Source: Colius striatus
Taxonomy: Eukaryota; Chordata; Aves; Coliiformes; Coliidae
Direction of reading: 5' to 3'
Assembly (NCBI RefSeq): GCF_028858725.1
Contig: NC_084768.1
Span: 4,013,853-4,077,852, forward strand
Length of the DNA stretch: 64,000 nt
Part shown: piece after piece, positions 1 to 13,000 of the stretch
How the letters are laid out: every line of letters starts with the position of its first letter
Numbering within the stretch: position 1 is the stretch's first letter
The notes under the pieces: generated by a model
Database searches by the model: none
The model's input: only the letters and a program-made list of their open reading frames with translations
What the model was told of the DNA's origin: nothing
Program-made: the position numbers and the translations under genes

Positions 1-1017
1 TTACAGAAAGCACTTGCTGGTGCATTCATTTCTGAGGTGTCCACTCTTGTTCTCATCACTCCTGCGGTTCTGCAGAGGAAGTGGGGGGGGAAAAGGAAAG
101 AATTGTTAATGCTGGTTGCAATACTGATGGAGAAAACACTGAGGGTGGCTCAGGCTGGCTTTGAGTAATTTGTGTTGTAAGAATCACTTCCAGAGTGCAG
201 GTTTAACGGAGTGAGGCTCCACATGGCATCAGATGGCATTTCAACAGGAGTTCTGAGCACTCCTACGGAGTTTAAAACACTTCAAAAGCTGTTTTGTTCA
301 GTCCTGCATGACTGCAGCTCTGTCCCTCGGGGCAGAGCCAAATATCCACCAGCTGTGTGGGAGGATGCACCTTCCAGCAAGCCCAAGGAATGGGCAGAGT
401 GCTGGTTCCCAAGGGCTTGGCTGGGATTTGATGTGTAACCCTCGGGTCTGGGAACCTTGAGGCGGTGTTAATCATCTGGGATGAGATCCTCTGGATTTGG
501 GGCCACCTGTACAAAGGCTGAAGAGCAGAGGAGGGCCCACATGTGGGGACATAAGGGGGCTGCCCCATCCCAAAGGGGCTGTGGGATTTCAGGAGGATAG
601 GGGCAGTGCTGGAGTGGGGCATCCAAACCCTGTCCTGAGGAGAAGCAGCACGAGGGGCTTGTCCTTGCCTTTCACAGAAAGAGTTTTAGTTCTGGGCTTG
701 CAGGGGGTCTTTGGGAGAGAAGAAAGCAAATATTTCTTTGTCTAAAGCACAGAGTTGTCTGGTTTTAAAGCACAGAGTTCTACAGCACCCAAAACTCTGC
801 CATTCCCCCACCTCTTGTGCCTGATGGAGGACCATCCAGACTTCAGGTGCTGCTCAGGGCAGGGTCTTGAGGGTCACAACTTCGCCAGGATAGCAGAGAA
901 CGTTGATTACAGAGGCCTCATGAAACAAGCTTTTTGGATTCTCTGTAAAACACACACATCTGTAAATTGTTTTCCCATTCCTTAGGGACTGCTAAAAGGT
1001 GTTTCATTCCTCCATAG
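1..1017. other. Left flank / probable 5' intron of IL12RB2
   Basis: No gene is recognisable here. Six-frame reading shows only short open frames without domain character. In mammals IL12RB2 has a noncoding first exon upstream of its start codon, so this stretch may be part of that first intron. A pyrimidine-rich tract ending in an AG at 1016-1017 is a plausible 3' splice site for the exon that carries the start codon. IL23R, the usual left neighbour, is not visible and would lie further left. Confidence 0.5.
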
Positions 1018-1025
1018 GGAACAAA

Positions 1026-1083
1026 ATGCTGTGCCCATGGTTTGTGCCCACAGCAATTTGGTTGCTGGTGCACCTCAGAGCAG
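1026..1083 (+). CDS. IL12RB2: IL12RB2 coding exon 1: signal peptide
   Basis: Codes residues 1-19, beginning MLCPWFVPTAIWLL, a short hydrophobic leader. The ATG at 1026 was chosen because it opens a signal peptide and ends in phase 1 at GTAAG (1084), matching the next exon. The exon probably begins at 1018 after an AG acceptor, giving only 8 nt of 5' UTR in this exon. Confidence 0.88.
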
Positions 1084-4000
1084 GTAAGATACATTTCTTT
1101 GTTCTACATAGCATTTATCACTTAAAAAAACAGCAATCAGCCTAATTAGGTGTCTCCCTGGTTCCTCAGCCCCTCCCCAGCACCCTTGTGCTCCAGCCCC
1201 TTCCCCAGCTCTGTGCCCAGCTCTGGCCACGTTGCAGCCCCTCAGTGTCCCTGTGGCAGTGAGTGAGGGGCCCAGCACTGAGCACAGCCCTGGAGCTGCA
1301 GCCCCTCAGTGTCCCTGTGGCAGTGAGTGACGGGCCCAGCACTGAGCACAGCCCTGGAGCTGCAGCCTCCCCAGGGCCCAGCACAGGGGCATAAAACAGT
1401 TGTAATAAATTATGCTGAGAGGCTATTTGGTTTAGGTTAAGGTAGGTCTGTTGGTTACCTAAGAAAACACCTCTCCAGTCAGCTTCCACAGTCTGGCAGA
1501 GCTCAGCTGTAAGGGGAAATAGTGCTCCAGCCTTTTTCCGCTCTCTTCTGCCACTGCCCAGCTTGTTTGCCCAGCACAGGGGTATTCTGGAGCATGCTGG
1601 CAAATGAAGGGCTGCCTGATGCCACCTGGGCCACTCTGAAAAGACAGGAGCATGCCAGGGGAGTCTCTGCAAATCAGAGGAAACCTTCAGTAGAGGCAGA
1701 GCTGCCACTGCTTCACTCAAGCACAGACACTGCCTTAAACCACCGTGGGAAAAGAGCTCTGGTGCCTGGGGTGGTGCTGCTTTGTTTGATGACTGGGAGA
1801 TGCCCCTTGTTTTCTGACCCTGGTTAATCAGCACTGCATTGGAATTCTTGCACTGCATTGGAATTCTTGCACTACAAATGGAAGGGGGTGTGGAGGGGTG
1901 GCTCTCTGCAGCACGCTGTGCAGGAAGATGAGCACTGTACCCCAGGTAAAGGCTTGGTTTCCCCTTCTGTTGCAGAAGCGTGCAGCCAAGGCAACGTGCC
2001 TGCCAGCCACCCTCCCCACAGCGCTGCAGAGATCTGTGTCAGAGGCACCATGACCACTAACACCTCTTCTGCTGTCCAGCCCGGCACCAGCATCACCCTC
2101 TCGTGCCATCTGCACCACCCTCAGCCCTGCAGGACAGTTATTTTCTCAAACACATCCGAGCTAATCAGCAATTATGGCAGCTCAGTGAGCACCACATTTG
2201 TTGTCCATAGCTATGGCACACACACCTTTACGTGCAAAAGGATCTGCCCCCACGAGACAAAACTCATCTGTGGCATCGATATAGAATCTGGAAGTAAGGA
2301 CAGGTTTAATTATCCCTCGTTCTGGAGTGCCAGCAGCTAGCAGTAGGGGGTGCTTTACCAGAAAAGGGGCTGGCTGTTAGGGGCTCTTTGCATTTCAGCT
2401 GTTCCTGCCTGGGACTGTGCATCTCTGCTACTGATAAACGGTGAGGTGCTAAACAAATCTACCCTCTCAGAGCAGATATACTCCTCATGTTCCACCAGTC
2501 TCTCCAGGGCACAGGGGGCTTGCAAGGAAAAGTCTAAAGGGACTTTAGGTTTCCTTCTAGCCAGCTGAGCTGCTGCTGCAGCCACCTGCTGTACCAGTGC
2601 AGCTCGCTTTTAGCACAAGAAACAACGGCTGATTGCTTCAAGCAAAGCTGGTGATGCCCAGCCTGGGGAGCTGTTAAGCTTTTTGTATTCCTCTGGCACT
2701 TTTGGAAGGTCTCTGGGTGTCCCAGCAGAGATCCCAGACTCAGCTCTTCTCACATACAAAAACCATGAGCCCCAATATTTTGCCTTTGAAATCCTTCAAA
2801 ACCCCCAAACCAAAAGCCCAGCCTGTCGTTCTCTAAACAGTGTCTCCCCTTGACATCATCAAGGAAGGAAAAACTGACCAGCACCTCTGTTTAAGATCCT
2901 CCAGATGAGCCCCGGAACGTGTCGTGTGTGCAGCAGGGGCTGGAGGGTCACCCCACCTGCAGCTGGGACAAGGGCCGGCTCACCCACATCACCACTGCCT
3001 ACGCCATCCAGTGAGTAGCACAGCCTCTGCCTTTGCTGCAGGGCTGTTGGGGGGGTTGGTTTTTTACACCACTTATTGAAGCTTACCCTTACCAAAGCAC
3101 ACAGAAGGGGTGGTTGCTGGACAACCAAGGCTGCCGTGATTGCAGAAGCCAACTGGCGAGTCCAAAGCCCGTTTGTGTCCCCAGTCGCTGCAGGCTAGCT
3201 CTGCAGGGTTCAGCAAAGGGCTGTGCAGGACAAGGGGAGGGAGGCTCAACAGGGCTGCTCAGACCTGCTCCTTCCCAGGGTGGATCTCTGTTTGGTGGCT
3301 CTGTGGTTAGCAGTGCCAGCACCAGAAACCCCATGACCTGAGCTGCTCACTCTGTCTCCGAGCTGAGCTGAGGAGACTGCGGGGGACTTTGCTTGGAAAT
3401 GTGTTATTTTTGCTTCCTGTTTTAGACCCAACCTGTATTTTTGCTCTCTCTGGTTTTCCTGAGCCTACCCTGAAAAAAGATTGTGGTGACTTCTGCAGTA
3501 AACTGTGGGGAAAGAGTAAAGGCTCCCCCCTCTCCAGAGACATCAACGTGCCTTAGGAGAGCTTTGGATCTTGGGAATGGTTGTGCAGAGGAACCCTGTT
3601 AAAAACCTCCATCCAAGCCAGTGTCTGGCTGGAAAGAATTTCTCCTTTTACAAACCACTGGGTAGGCTGAACTGGGCCCTGTTTGCTTCTGAGGTGCTGC
3701 ATGGTGACCATCTCCAAGGCTCACCTTCCTTCACCTTCTTCTTCCTCACTTGCTTCTGTTGGGCAAGGTAGCAGCAACTGTCCTCGTAGCTTGTCCAGCC
3801 TCGTTGCTACTCTTCAAGCAGGAGAGGGAGGGAGACCAGGGAGGTGTGGATATGAGTCCTGGAACTGCTGTAATGTAGAGACAGAGCAGTGCTTGCCAGC
3901 AGGTAATTAAGTACATGACAAAACACAAAAGGTCAGCCCAAACCAAGGCGATACAAACACTGATGTGGAAGGAAAAACACAGGGGAACTAAATGAGTTAC

Positions 4001-7000
4001 CTGAGGCAATGGGCTGAGTGACAGATTCAGAACTAAAAGCTGTGTTTGGACTTGTGCAGCCTGACCATCAGACTGCAGATTTTTAATCACTAACTTACAC
4101 AACAAAGAAAGACAAAAGCCCCAAATCCATCATCCCCCCCAAAAAAACTCTGTGTGCCAACACCTGTGGTCATTCACAGAGAGCTATTAGGAATAAGCTA
4201 TTGAAATGAACCTACCTGTGAGCTTGCAGCTCGGTGTAAACCCAGCAGCATCTCCTGTCTGCAGCTGAGCCCCAAAAGCAGTGGAACACCTTTACTGCCA
4301 GCCTAGCCAGAGGGGGATGTGCTGTAACCTCTGCACTTCAGCAGGTGGAGCTTTCCAGGGGCAGGTGATCTCCTGCCTTTCAGCACAGGAGGCTGCCCCA
4401 GCAGCCCAGCCTCAGGGATGCTGCCAGAGCCTCCAGGACAGGAGCTGTGGCCTGACTCGCCCCAGCAGGAGCTCTCCTCAGGTCCAGGAGAGCGTGAAGC
4501 CAGCGTGTGCCCTCTGTTCCAGGCTCTCCAACGGCACCGACGTGTCCTGTGTGGCACAGCAAGGCCCCGAGGAGGCGCCTGACTCGCTGGCTCTGAGCAG
4601 GTTGAGGTTGGACTCTGCTTACACCGTCGTGGTTTCTGCCTCCAACAAGCTGGGCAGTGCTTTCTCACAGCCTCTCAGCTTCACCTTAATGGACATAGGT
4701 AAATGCATGCCTTCCTGCCTTTCCCTTAGCAGCAGCCATGCAGAAGGGCCTGACACTTGAAGCACTCTCTTGTTTAAAGCTCCCAGAAGGTTCTGTCCAA
4801 GTCAGCGTAAAGCTGTCCTGCTCTTCTCTGTGTAACCCCTGTATGAGGCCGTGGCTCTGAGCACCCTTTGGCTCTCTCTCTCTCTGTTTGCTGCCAGTGA
4901 AGCCACATCCACCCAACTTCTCAGTGGAGTTTGGAAATCCTTCTGGGACCACTTGCACGTTCCTGTGGCACGAGGAAGCGCAGCAGCACAGGCTGAGATA
5001 CCGTCCCCTCGGCAGGCACCCCTGGAGCACGGTAACCCGCACCCGAGGAGGACACCACATCATCACCCTCGCAGGCTGCTTCAACTGGTGTTTTCTTTCC
5101 TTCATCCCACAACCAGTTTGTCCCAGTTTGCCCCTCTCTCACATCATATTTCAGGAAAACTGTCTCCCATGGGCCACAAACTAACGTTGGTCTGACACCA
5201 AAGTCCAACGCTGGTGCTGTAAGAACTTGCGTAGTCTCATGGTAACTGTCTGGATGGTGCACTGAAGGGTCAGAGGTTGTGCTTCACCCACCATTTACTG
5301 CAACATGGTCACACCTGCTCGCTGTAGCTCATGCCATTCCCAGAGGATGGGAATGACCATGGAAGGTCTCCTTCTCCGTGGGGAGCCTCTGCGTTGGTTT
5401 CCAGGGGTGAAATGAATGTACTGCTGGAGTGGGCACACCAGCAGAACTTTTGTTACCTTTGCACAACTAAATGAGGAAGAGCCACGAGCCTGATGATTCA
5501 CTGCACCATCCCTGGAGTTATTAAAGCTGCCTCACATCAAGGTTTTCCCCACTGTTCTTTGAGAGCCGTGTTTTGTCTGGCCGGGCTTGCTTTGAGCAGC
5601 AGTAACTCACTGCCTTCAGCCTTTACTTCTCCCTGAGCTTAACGTTACGTCTCCTCTTATCTCCATTAAAGGTTGAAAGCTTAAACAGTGACAGGTTGAG
5701 TCTCTATGGCCTGGAGCCTGACACAGACTATGAGTTTCAGGTCAGCTGTAAACTTCACCCTGAGCGAGGGCTGTGGAGCGACTGGAGCGCCAAGCAGAGC
5801 CACAGCCCCGAAGCAGGTAACACAGATGGCACCTCTGACCTTCCCTCTCAGGGGACACCTTTAGCCAATGAAGGCAAAACACTGCTGGCCTTTGGCTAGT
5901 TGGTTTGCAGAATCTCTGTAGATCCAGAGCCAGAGCCAACAGGAAAGCAGCTTCAGGGACACACAGCACCATCCCCGGGGCGACTCCACTCCTTTCTGCC
6001 AAGCCTGCCCTGGGCTGCACACACACTCACACACCTGCTGCCCGGCTTTGCCTGAGCTGCACAAACTCACCTGCTGCAAAACTGCTCACAGAAGAACTGA
6101 AAGAAGCTTCTCAGAAGGGTGTTTGACCACAGATGTCTCAGCTGCTTTGGCATCCTCTCCTGTCCCCCCCTCCCCTTGCCTTTCCCTGCTCTTTTTGGTG
6201 AATTACTATCAGCTCCTCAGGCTGGTGCTGTTATTACTCACCCTATTTGCCACTTCTGACTGCATCAGTTTCTGTAACAAGCATTGATTGAGGCTAAAGG
6301 TGTGAACTTTTCCTTCCCTCCCCCACCTTCCTCTCAACAGTTTCCTCAACCTTCTTGACACACGCTGGCTTGCTGCAGCATTTGTGGTCGTCGCTCCTCT
6401 ACCCAGCCAGTGCTGGGAAACCAGAGTCTCTTTGAGCTCATGCAGGAGCATTTTCCTTCCTCAGGCTTGGTGACAGCAAGGGGAGGCTGCAGGCAAGGAG
6501 CTCTGGGTACATCACAGAATCATTACCATTGGAAAAGCTCTTTAAGCTCCAAGCCCTCCCCTCACCCTGCCAAGCCCACCACGAACCCTCAGCACCTCAG
6601 CTGTGCACCTCTGAAACATCTCCAGGGATGGGGACTGGCTGCCCTTCCTTGAAGGAGCTGGAATTCTCCCCAGCAGCTTGGCTTTTCACCAATTCAGGAG
6701 CACACCTTTGCAAGGAGCTTGTTCTTTACTCTTCACAAGTGAGCATATTGCTTTATCCCAGCTAATTCATGTGGTTTGCATACAGGATGAACCTTAAAAT
6801 CTGAGCTGGACTCCAACAGACACCATCCCTTACTCTATTTTTTTCCTGCTTTGATCTTGCCCCTTCCTCCCTCGCTCTCACTTTTATTTCTTCTGCCTGT
6901 CCTGCTTCTTGTTTCCATCCCAGGCACTATTTGCAGTTCATGCAGGACAAACAGCTCCTAACACTGCTGGCACTGAGGATTTTCTCTGTCTTTGGGCATA

Positions 7001-10000
7001 AGAAATAGCAGGCAGCCCCATTCTAGTTGGGGTTGTGCAACAGCTGCCTGCTGCTTACGTTATTAGCAACAATTGCTGCCTGAATTGGATGGGTTTATTT
7101 GGGGCAGGGACCTTGAGGAACGGGGCTTCATTACCTTTCATCGCATTGGCTTGCTTTATGTGGCTCACTCTGATTCTGGATGTTGCTCAGCAGCTCCTGC
7201 AGCCACAGGTTTGCTTTAGTGTTATTTTGGAAGGTTGATTCAAAAACATCAAGGGTTTCCAGTCACTGTGTGACCATAAGGAGAACTGTGGTAAGAAGGG
7301 AGGTTGGAAGCTCTCCCTGATGAGGTCCTGCCTGTTAGACATCTGCCGCCCAGAGCCAAACAGCAACACCCTCCAAACCCTGTCACCTGAGGCTGGCTGC
7401 TGCTTTGGCATGACACAGCCAACCCTGAGGACCTTGACTTTGATGCAAAGACACGAGCTCATGCTGTCATTGTGGTGCATAGGCTTCCTTGGGAGCCATC
7501 CTAGCGCAGCATAAAGTCACCAGCAGAGCAAAACCCACTCTGCACCATCATCAAAGCAGCTGAACTCCCAGAACAGACACGGGCTATTACGTACTGCAGC
7601 ATTTCAGGGACCCTCTCAAGCTTAGATTTTCATTGTGTCAGGATTTGTACCTCCTTTGCCTACTCAGAGTCTTGTTTGTTTGCCTCAGAGCACAGCCGTG
7701 AATTCCACTCACCCTTTTCCTTCCCCCCCAGCACCGACGGGGCTCCTGGACATCTGGTACCGACAGCAGGACCTGGACTCTCACCAGCAGAACATCTCTC
7801 TCTTTTGGAAGGTAGGTTCAGGGAAACCTAAGCAGGGGCAGCAAAAAAAAATCAGCAAGGTTAGAGGGAGAACTCTGGCTTCTGTGTGTCTATAGTGAGG
7901 GATTGAACCTAGGGAGAGCTTTTGCCAGTGCCCAGTGATGCAGACCAACTCTGCCACCCCAGGCTCGCCTCCCCTGGAAGATGTGGCAGCACCTTTCTAC
8001 CTACAGCTTCCCCTTCAGAGTTCCCCAGACTTTCTGCCATGCTGGAAGTAGAGCATGTTCCCAGCACATCCCATCAGTGACAGGAAGAGGAGCTCAGCCA
8101 CCACCTTTCCATGGTGTTCCCATTCCCACAGAGCGACCCTGTGTCCCTGGTGATGTCTCTGAAGGGACAGACAACCACCTTACAGACCCCACAGCATCAC
8201 AGAGTCTCCTAATGGTTAACAGCTGCCTCTCCTTTCAGGGTGTGTGACAGAGCCACTGCCAAAGTGCTTGTGACACTGCAAACATTCTCCTGGTTTTAAA
8301 AGTGTTGTTTTTCCCTTCTTCCTTTTGTGTTTTGGGTTTTGTTACCAAACCAGAGCAGGCAAACACGAGGAACTCCCAGCACAGGAGCTGAGAAACTGAT
8401 AGCACAAGTGCAGGCAGCCTGGACTGGGGCAAGCAGCACAAGGGGCAGCACAGGCTGACTTGGCAGAGATCTCTGTTTAAGGGATGGGGTTTCAGTAATT
8501 CCTTACTGCAGCTGGAAGCAAAACCATGCATTTTCCTCCAATGCAAAACTGCTGCTTTTCCCCAATCCAGCAGTGCTGTGAATACTCCTTGTCCCCCCTT
8601 ACAAAAGCACAGCTCGAATTCAGGCCCAAGGAAGGAGGAGGCTGCATCCCCAGCTCCGCTGCTGCTTGGGAAACGGGCAGCTCACAGCAAAAGAGCTTCA
8701 CTAAGCTGGGAAGCAAACAGGAAAAAGAAATAAAAGACATACAGCATTGAGAGAGACTCCAGGGCAAATGCCTCTGTGCCCTCCTGTGGGGCATGAGCTC
8801 ACTGCACAGGGCTGGATGCCACAGCTTCCCGAGAGATTCCAGCCGCAGGGAAAGCCAGCACAGGCTTTATGCACATGTGCACAGCCATGGTGGAAAGCAA
8901 AGGGAAATGCTGCAGCAAGGACACTGCCTTTCTTTGGGAGAAAAACATGGCCTATTTTTAGCAATAAAAGCATGTGCTCACTGATGAGCAGTGGTGGTGG
9001 GGGGAACCATGCTGCCCTTACAGCAGCTGCAGCTCGGGCCAAGAGAGCTTCAGGGAGTTTAGAAACAGCAATAAAAGCATTGTGGAAGAAAGCAAGTCTG
9101 GAGGAGTGAGAAAACAACCCCTGTAGCACTGCTTGTTTCCCCCAGCCTTTAGAAGAGATGGAAGTAACAATGTGATGGTTAGTGACTGGAGAACGCTGGC
9201 TGCTCCCTGCCACAGCCCGGCACACAACACTGCTGCTCTAAATAACCTTCTGGCTATTAGAGGAGAAAGAAACTCACCTTTGAGTGGAAGTTCCTTGCTT
9301 GGAGGGAGGCAGCTTGAGTGGCTGGGTCAGGGAGATGCTCCGAAGCCACCCCTCTGCCAGGGCTGACATGAGGCTGCCCATCTGTGCCTGGCACGGGGAA
9401 GGGGCTGCAGCTCCATGGGAATCCCTCTGTGTGTGTGTGTCTGTCTGTTTGTGTGTGTGTCTCTGTGTGTGTGTGTGTGTGCAAACTGCAGCCTGATAAA
9501 GGCCCTCAGGAGGTGACACAGAGACCCCCTTCATGGTAGAAGGGGCATTTAAGAATAGGTGGTTCAGACATGGCTGAGCACACCTTCCTCCCTGGGGCCT
9601 GAGCCCTTGCTGGGCAGCATGCTGGGCACCCCAGCCTGGCAGCAGCTTGAGCAGAGTAACAAGTGCCCTTCCCTTGCAGGCTCTGAGCAAGGCTGAGGCA
9701 GGGGGCAAGATCCTGCGGTACTCGGTGACCTTCGAAGCGCTGGCCCCAGGGAGCCCCCTGGCAGAAGAGGCACAGACCACCCACACCAGCCACCTCCACC
9801 TCAGCTGGCTCACACCGAGGCAGGGCTACAGGGTCACAGTCACTGCTGAGAACTCCAGGGGCAGCTCCCCCCCTGCATCCATCATCACCAGCCTGGGCAC
9901 CCAGGGTAAGGGCTGGCTCCAGCGCTCTGCTCCGTGCTGCATGCTCTGGCTAGAAGCACTTCTGGCTACAAGCACTTCTGTTGCAAAAGCCCTTGAAGCT

Positions 10001-13000
10001 GCTGGAGTCCCAGCCCTCCACTCACCCTGCCAAGCCCACCACTGACTCATGGCTCAGGGAGCTGGGGCAGTGCCCAGCCCTGGAGGGATCCCACAGCCGT
10101 GGAGCTGAGGTGCTGAGGGCCGTGGGGTAGTGCTGGGCTGGGCAGGGGAGGGGAGGGCTGGGACTGCAGCAGCTTCAGGGGCTTTTCCAATCAAAACCAT
10201 TCTGTGATTCTAAGGGAAGATTGTGCTGTTGGTGTCTTTCTTGGGGTTGCTCCCCCTCCCCTGTCAGATCTACCTCCTCCTCAGAAGGTCTCTGCCGTGG
10301 CCATGGGAAACAGCAGCATCTTTGTCAGCTGGAGCCCCCCCGTCAGACCCACGTCGTCCCTCAGTGGGTACGTGGTGCAGTGGGCAGAGGCACAGAGGGA
10401 CCCGCAGCCACAGCCCTCCTGGGTGAAGCTGCCCCCATCCAGCCTGTCCACAGCCATTGCAGGTAAGGAAAGCTTCGGCCTGAAAGCTTTTCCAGGGATA
10501 AGTCAGTCTCCCTTTTCAGTAACTCAGCACGAGAAGTGATGGCATTTAAAGCTTTCTATATAGGAGGAGGAAAAAGCATAATCCTTGGCTGCTCTGGGCT
10601 CAGCTCTGCAGTCACCCTCAGCTGAAATCTGTGTCTGCTAAGGAAAATGTCGGAGGAAAACGGTCCCTCCCCATTGGAACAAGCCAGCTACAGCTACAAG
10701 AGATCATAGGCTTAAGAAAAGCCTATTTCCCTTCTACTAATTGCTGATTACTAATCCCAACCAGCACTAGTGTTGGTGTCCTGCACATCAGCTTGCTCTG
10801 AAGTTACAAGGGGGTGACAGCAAGCGTGACCCTCGTTACTCTTTCCTGTCCTCTGCCCCAGTGCTGTGCCTGTGAGGTGTTTACAACTCCACTCTCCAAG
10901 GAGCTGGAAAATGCAAGATATTCACCTCAACACTTTGTGCTCTGCTTTAGAAAGGAGCAAACTGAGACCCTGTGACCTCCCTTGCCCCACAGACACGGTT
11001 CAGGGGGAAGGAGTAGGGTGTGAGGTTCTCATGCCTCCTAATTGGGCTCAGGCACAACCCAACTCTGCACCTTGGATCTCTGAGCAAGAGCTGTTCACCT
11101 CCTCACTTGGGCCAGAGCACCAAAGGCAGCTGAGGTGCCCCTCTGAGGGTGCAGGGCTGCCAGCAGCTTCTGCTTCATAGGGAAACTAAAGGGCTTCCCC
11201 CCATGGGAGGGCTGACATCCTTTGTTCACGCACAGTAAGGCTCTGCCAAGCTGAACAGGAGAGCCTGGAGAAGACCTTTCTTCCTTCTTTATGAAAGATA
11301 CACCAATAATCAAAAGGCTTGTCTCTGGTTTAAGCAGGTGATAACCCTTCACCACCCCCTTTTCTTGGCTCAGAGCACATAAAGGATAACGTGTGCTACC
11401 AGATCAACGTGTCCGCACTCTACCGTGGCAGAGCTGGCCAAGAGGCATCAGTCAGGGGCTACTCAGCAGCAGAAGGTAAGCCCCAGAGCACTCTCTCACA
11501 CATTGTTAGCTCAAGTTCAGCCTTCACAGTCAGCCTCTCGTTTTGCAGCACCCTCAGCTGGGCCCCAGGCGTACGCAACCCCCCGGGCAGACGGCGTGGC
11601 GGTCTCCTGGGAAGCAATCCCTGCCCAGCAGCAGCGGGGCTGCATCACAGGGTACCACATCTACCTGCAGAGCCAGGACGGGCAGGCAGCCCCACACGCC
11701 TACGGTAGGTCCCTGGTGAAGAGCAAGGCGACGTGCACGCCCCAGGGTGGAGGATGCACGGGAGGGAGATGCCTTCTGAGAGCTCGGTGCAGCCAGGGAG
11801 CCACGGGCAGCCAGCCCACGAGGGCTTGTGGCCAGGCTGAGTGAGCTGCCTCTGACAGCGCTGCTGCCCGTGACGTGCTGCTCCCGCTGTCCCCGCAGCC
11901 ATCCCTGACGCGTCGGCCCGGCGGTGGCTGCTGCCGGCGCAGCTGCGGCCCGGCCAGCGCTACAGCCTCTGGATGACGGCCTCAACGGCGGCTGGAGACG
12001 GGCCCCGGGGCAACAGCCAGCTCCTCTGCCTGGACAGTAAGGGCTCTCTGCTGGGAGGGCAGGGGAGGGGACAGGAGAGGGCCTGGCCCTTGGCCACCTC
12101 TTTTCCCACAGGCTGGAAATGCTCTTCTTGCTCCTCTTTAATGACTGAGGATTGTAGAAGCACAGAATGGGGTGGATTGGATGGGGTCTTAAAGCTCATC
12201 TCATTCCAAGCTCCTGCCGTGGGCAGGGACACCTTCCACCAGCCCAGGCTGCTCCGAGCCCCATCCAACCTGCCCTTGGGCACTGCCAGGGATGGGGCAG
12301 CCACAGCCTCAGTGAGCAGCCTGTGCCGGGGCATCACCACCCTCACGGGGAAGAACTTCCTTACATCTCACCTAAACCTCCCCTCTTTCAGCTTGAAGCC
12401 ATCCAGCCAGATCTCTAGCTGCTCTTTAATTACTGAAGATGGCTAGTTTCAAACAGTTTTGAGATGCAGCATCTTTCTTGAAGCTCCCCAGCTCTGTGGC
12501 AAGACATTCTCTGTGTCATTGAACAGCAGCTGAGGGCCAGCAGGATGGTTTGTTGTGAAGGAGGAAGGAAAGGTTTGGTCCCTTCAAGTTGCTGGCCCAG
12601 ACCTCTGTGTACTTCATGCTCTGGCACAGGTCTCTCCTGCTGACCTCCACATCTCCCACGAGTCAGTGGCTCCCTGAGGACTCAGGGTCACTCAAGCAGC
12701 TGCCATCTCAGAGGCTTCATGAGGAGCACAGCACCCCACGGCACCTGCAGCACATACACATCCCTCTCCTGTGGTCCCTGTGCCTCTTGGGGGTGCAAAA
12801 GCAAGACCTCCTCCCAAAGCCTTCTGAGCACAGCGAGTGGCAGCAGTGGGGGCTTCTGTCCTGCGAGATGGACTGTTCTGATCAAATTGGCTTTGAGCCC
12901 AGATCAAGACAGACAGTCACTAAACCCAAAGAAGAGAGGAGAGGAAAATCTGTGCTTAAGTACTGCCAGAAAGTTTGTTCTGCTGCATTTCCTCCCCAGC

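Noticed and set aside
1-1017. IL23R 3' end as left neighbour
   Set aside because: No frame resembles the IL23R tail; the stretch is noncoding in all frames.
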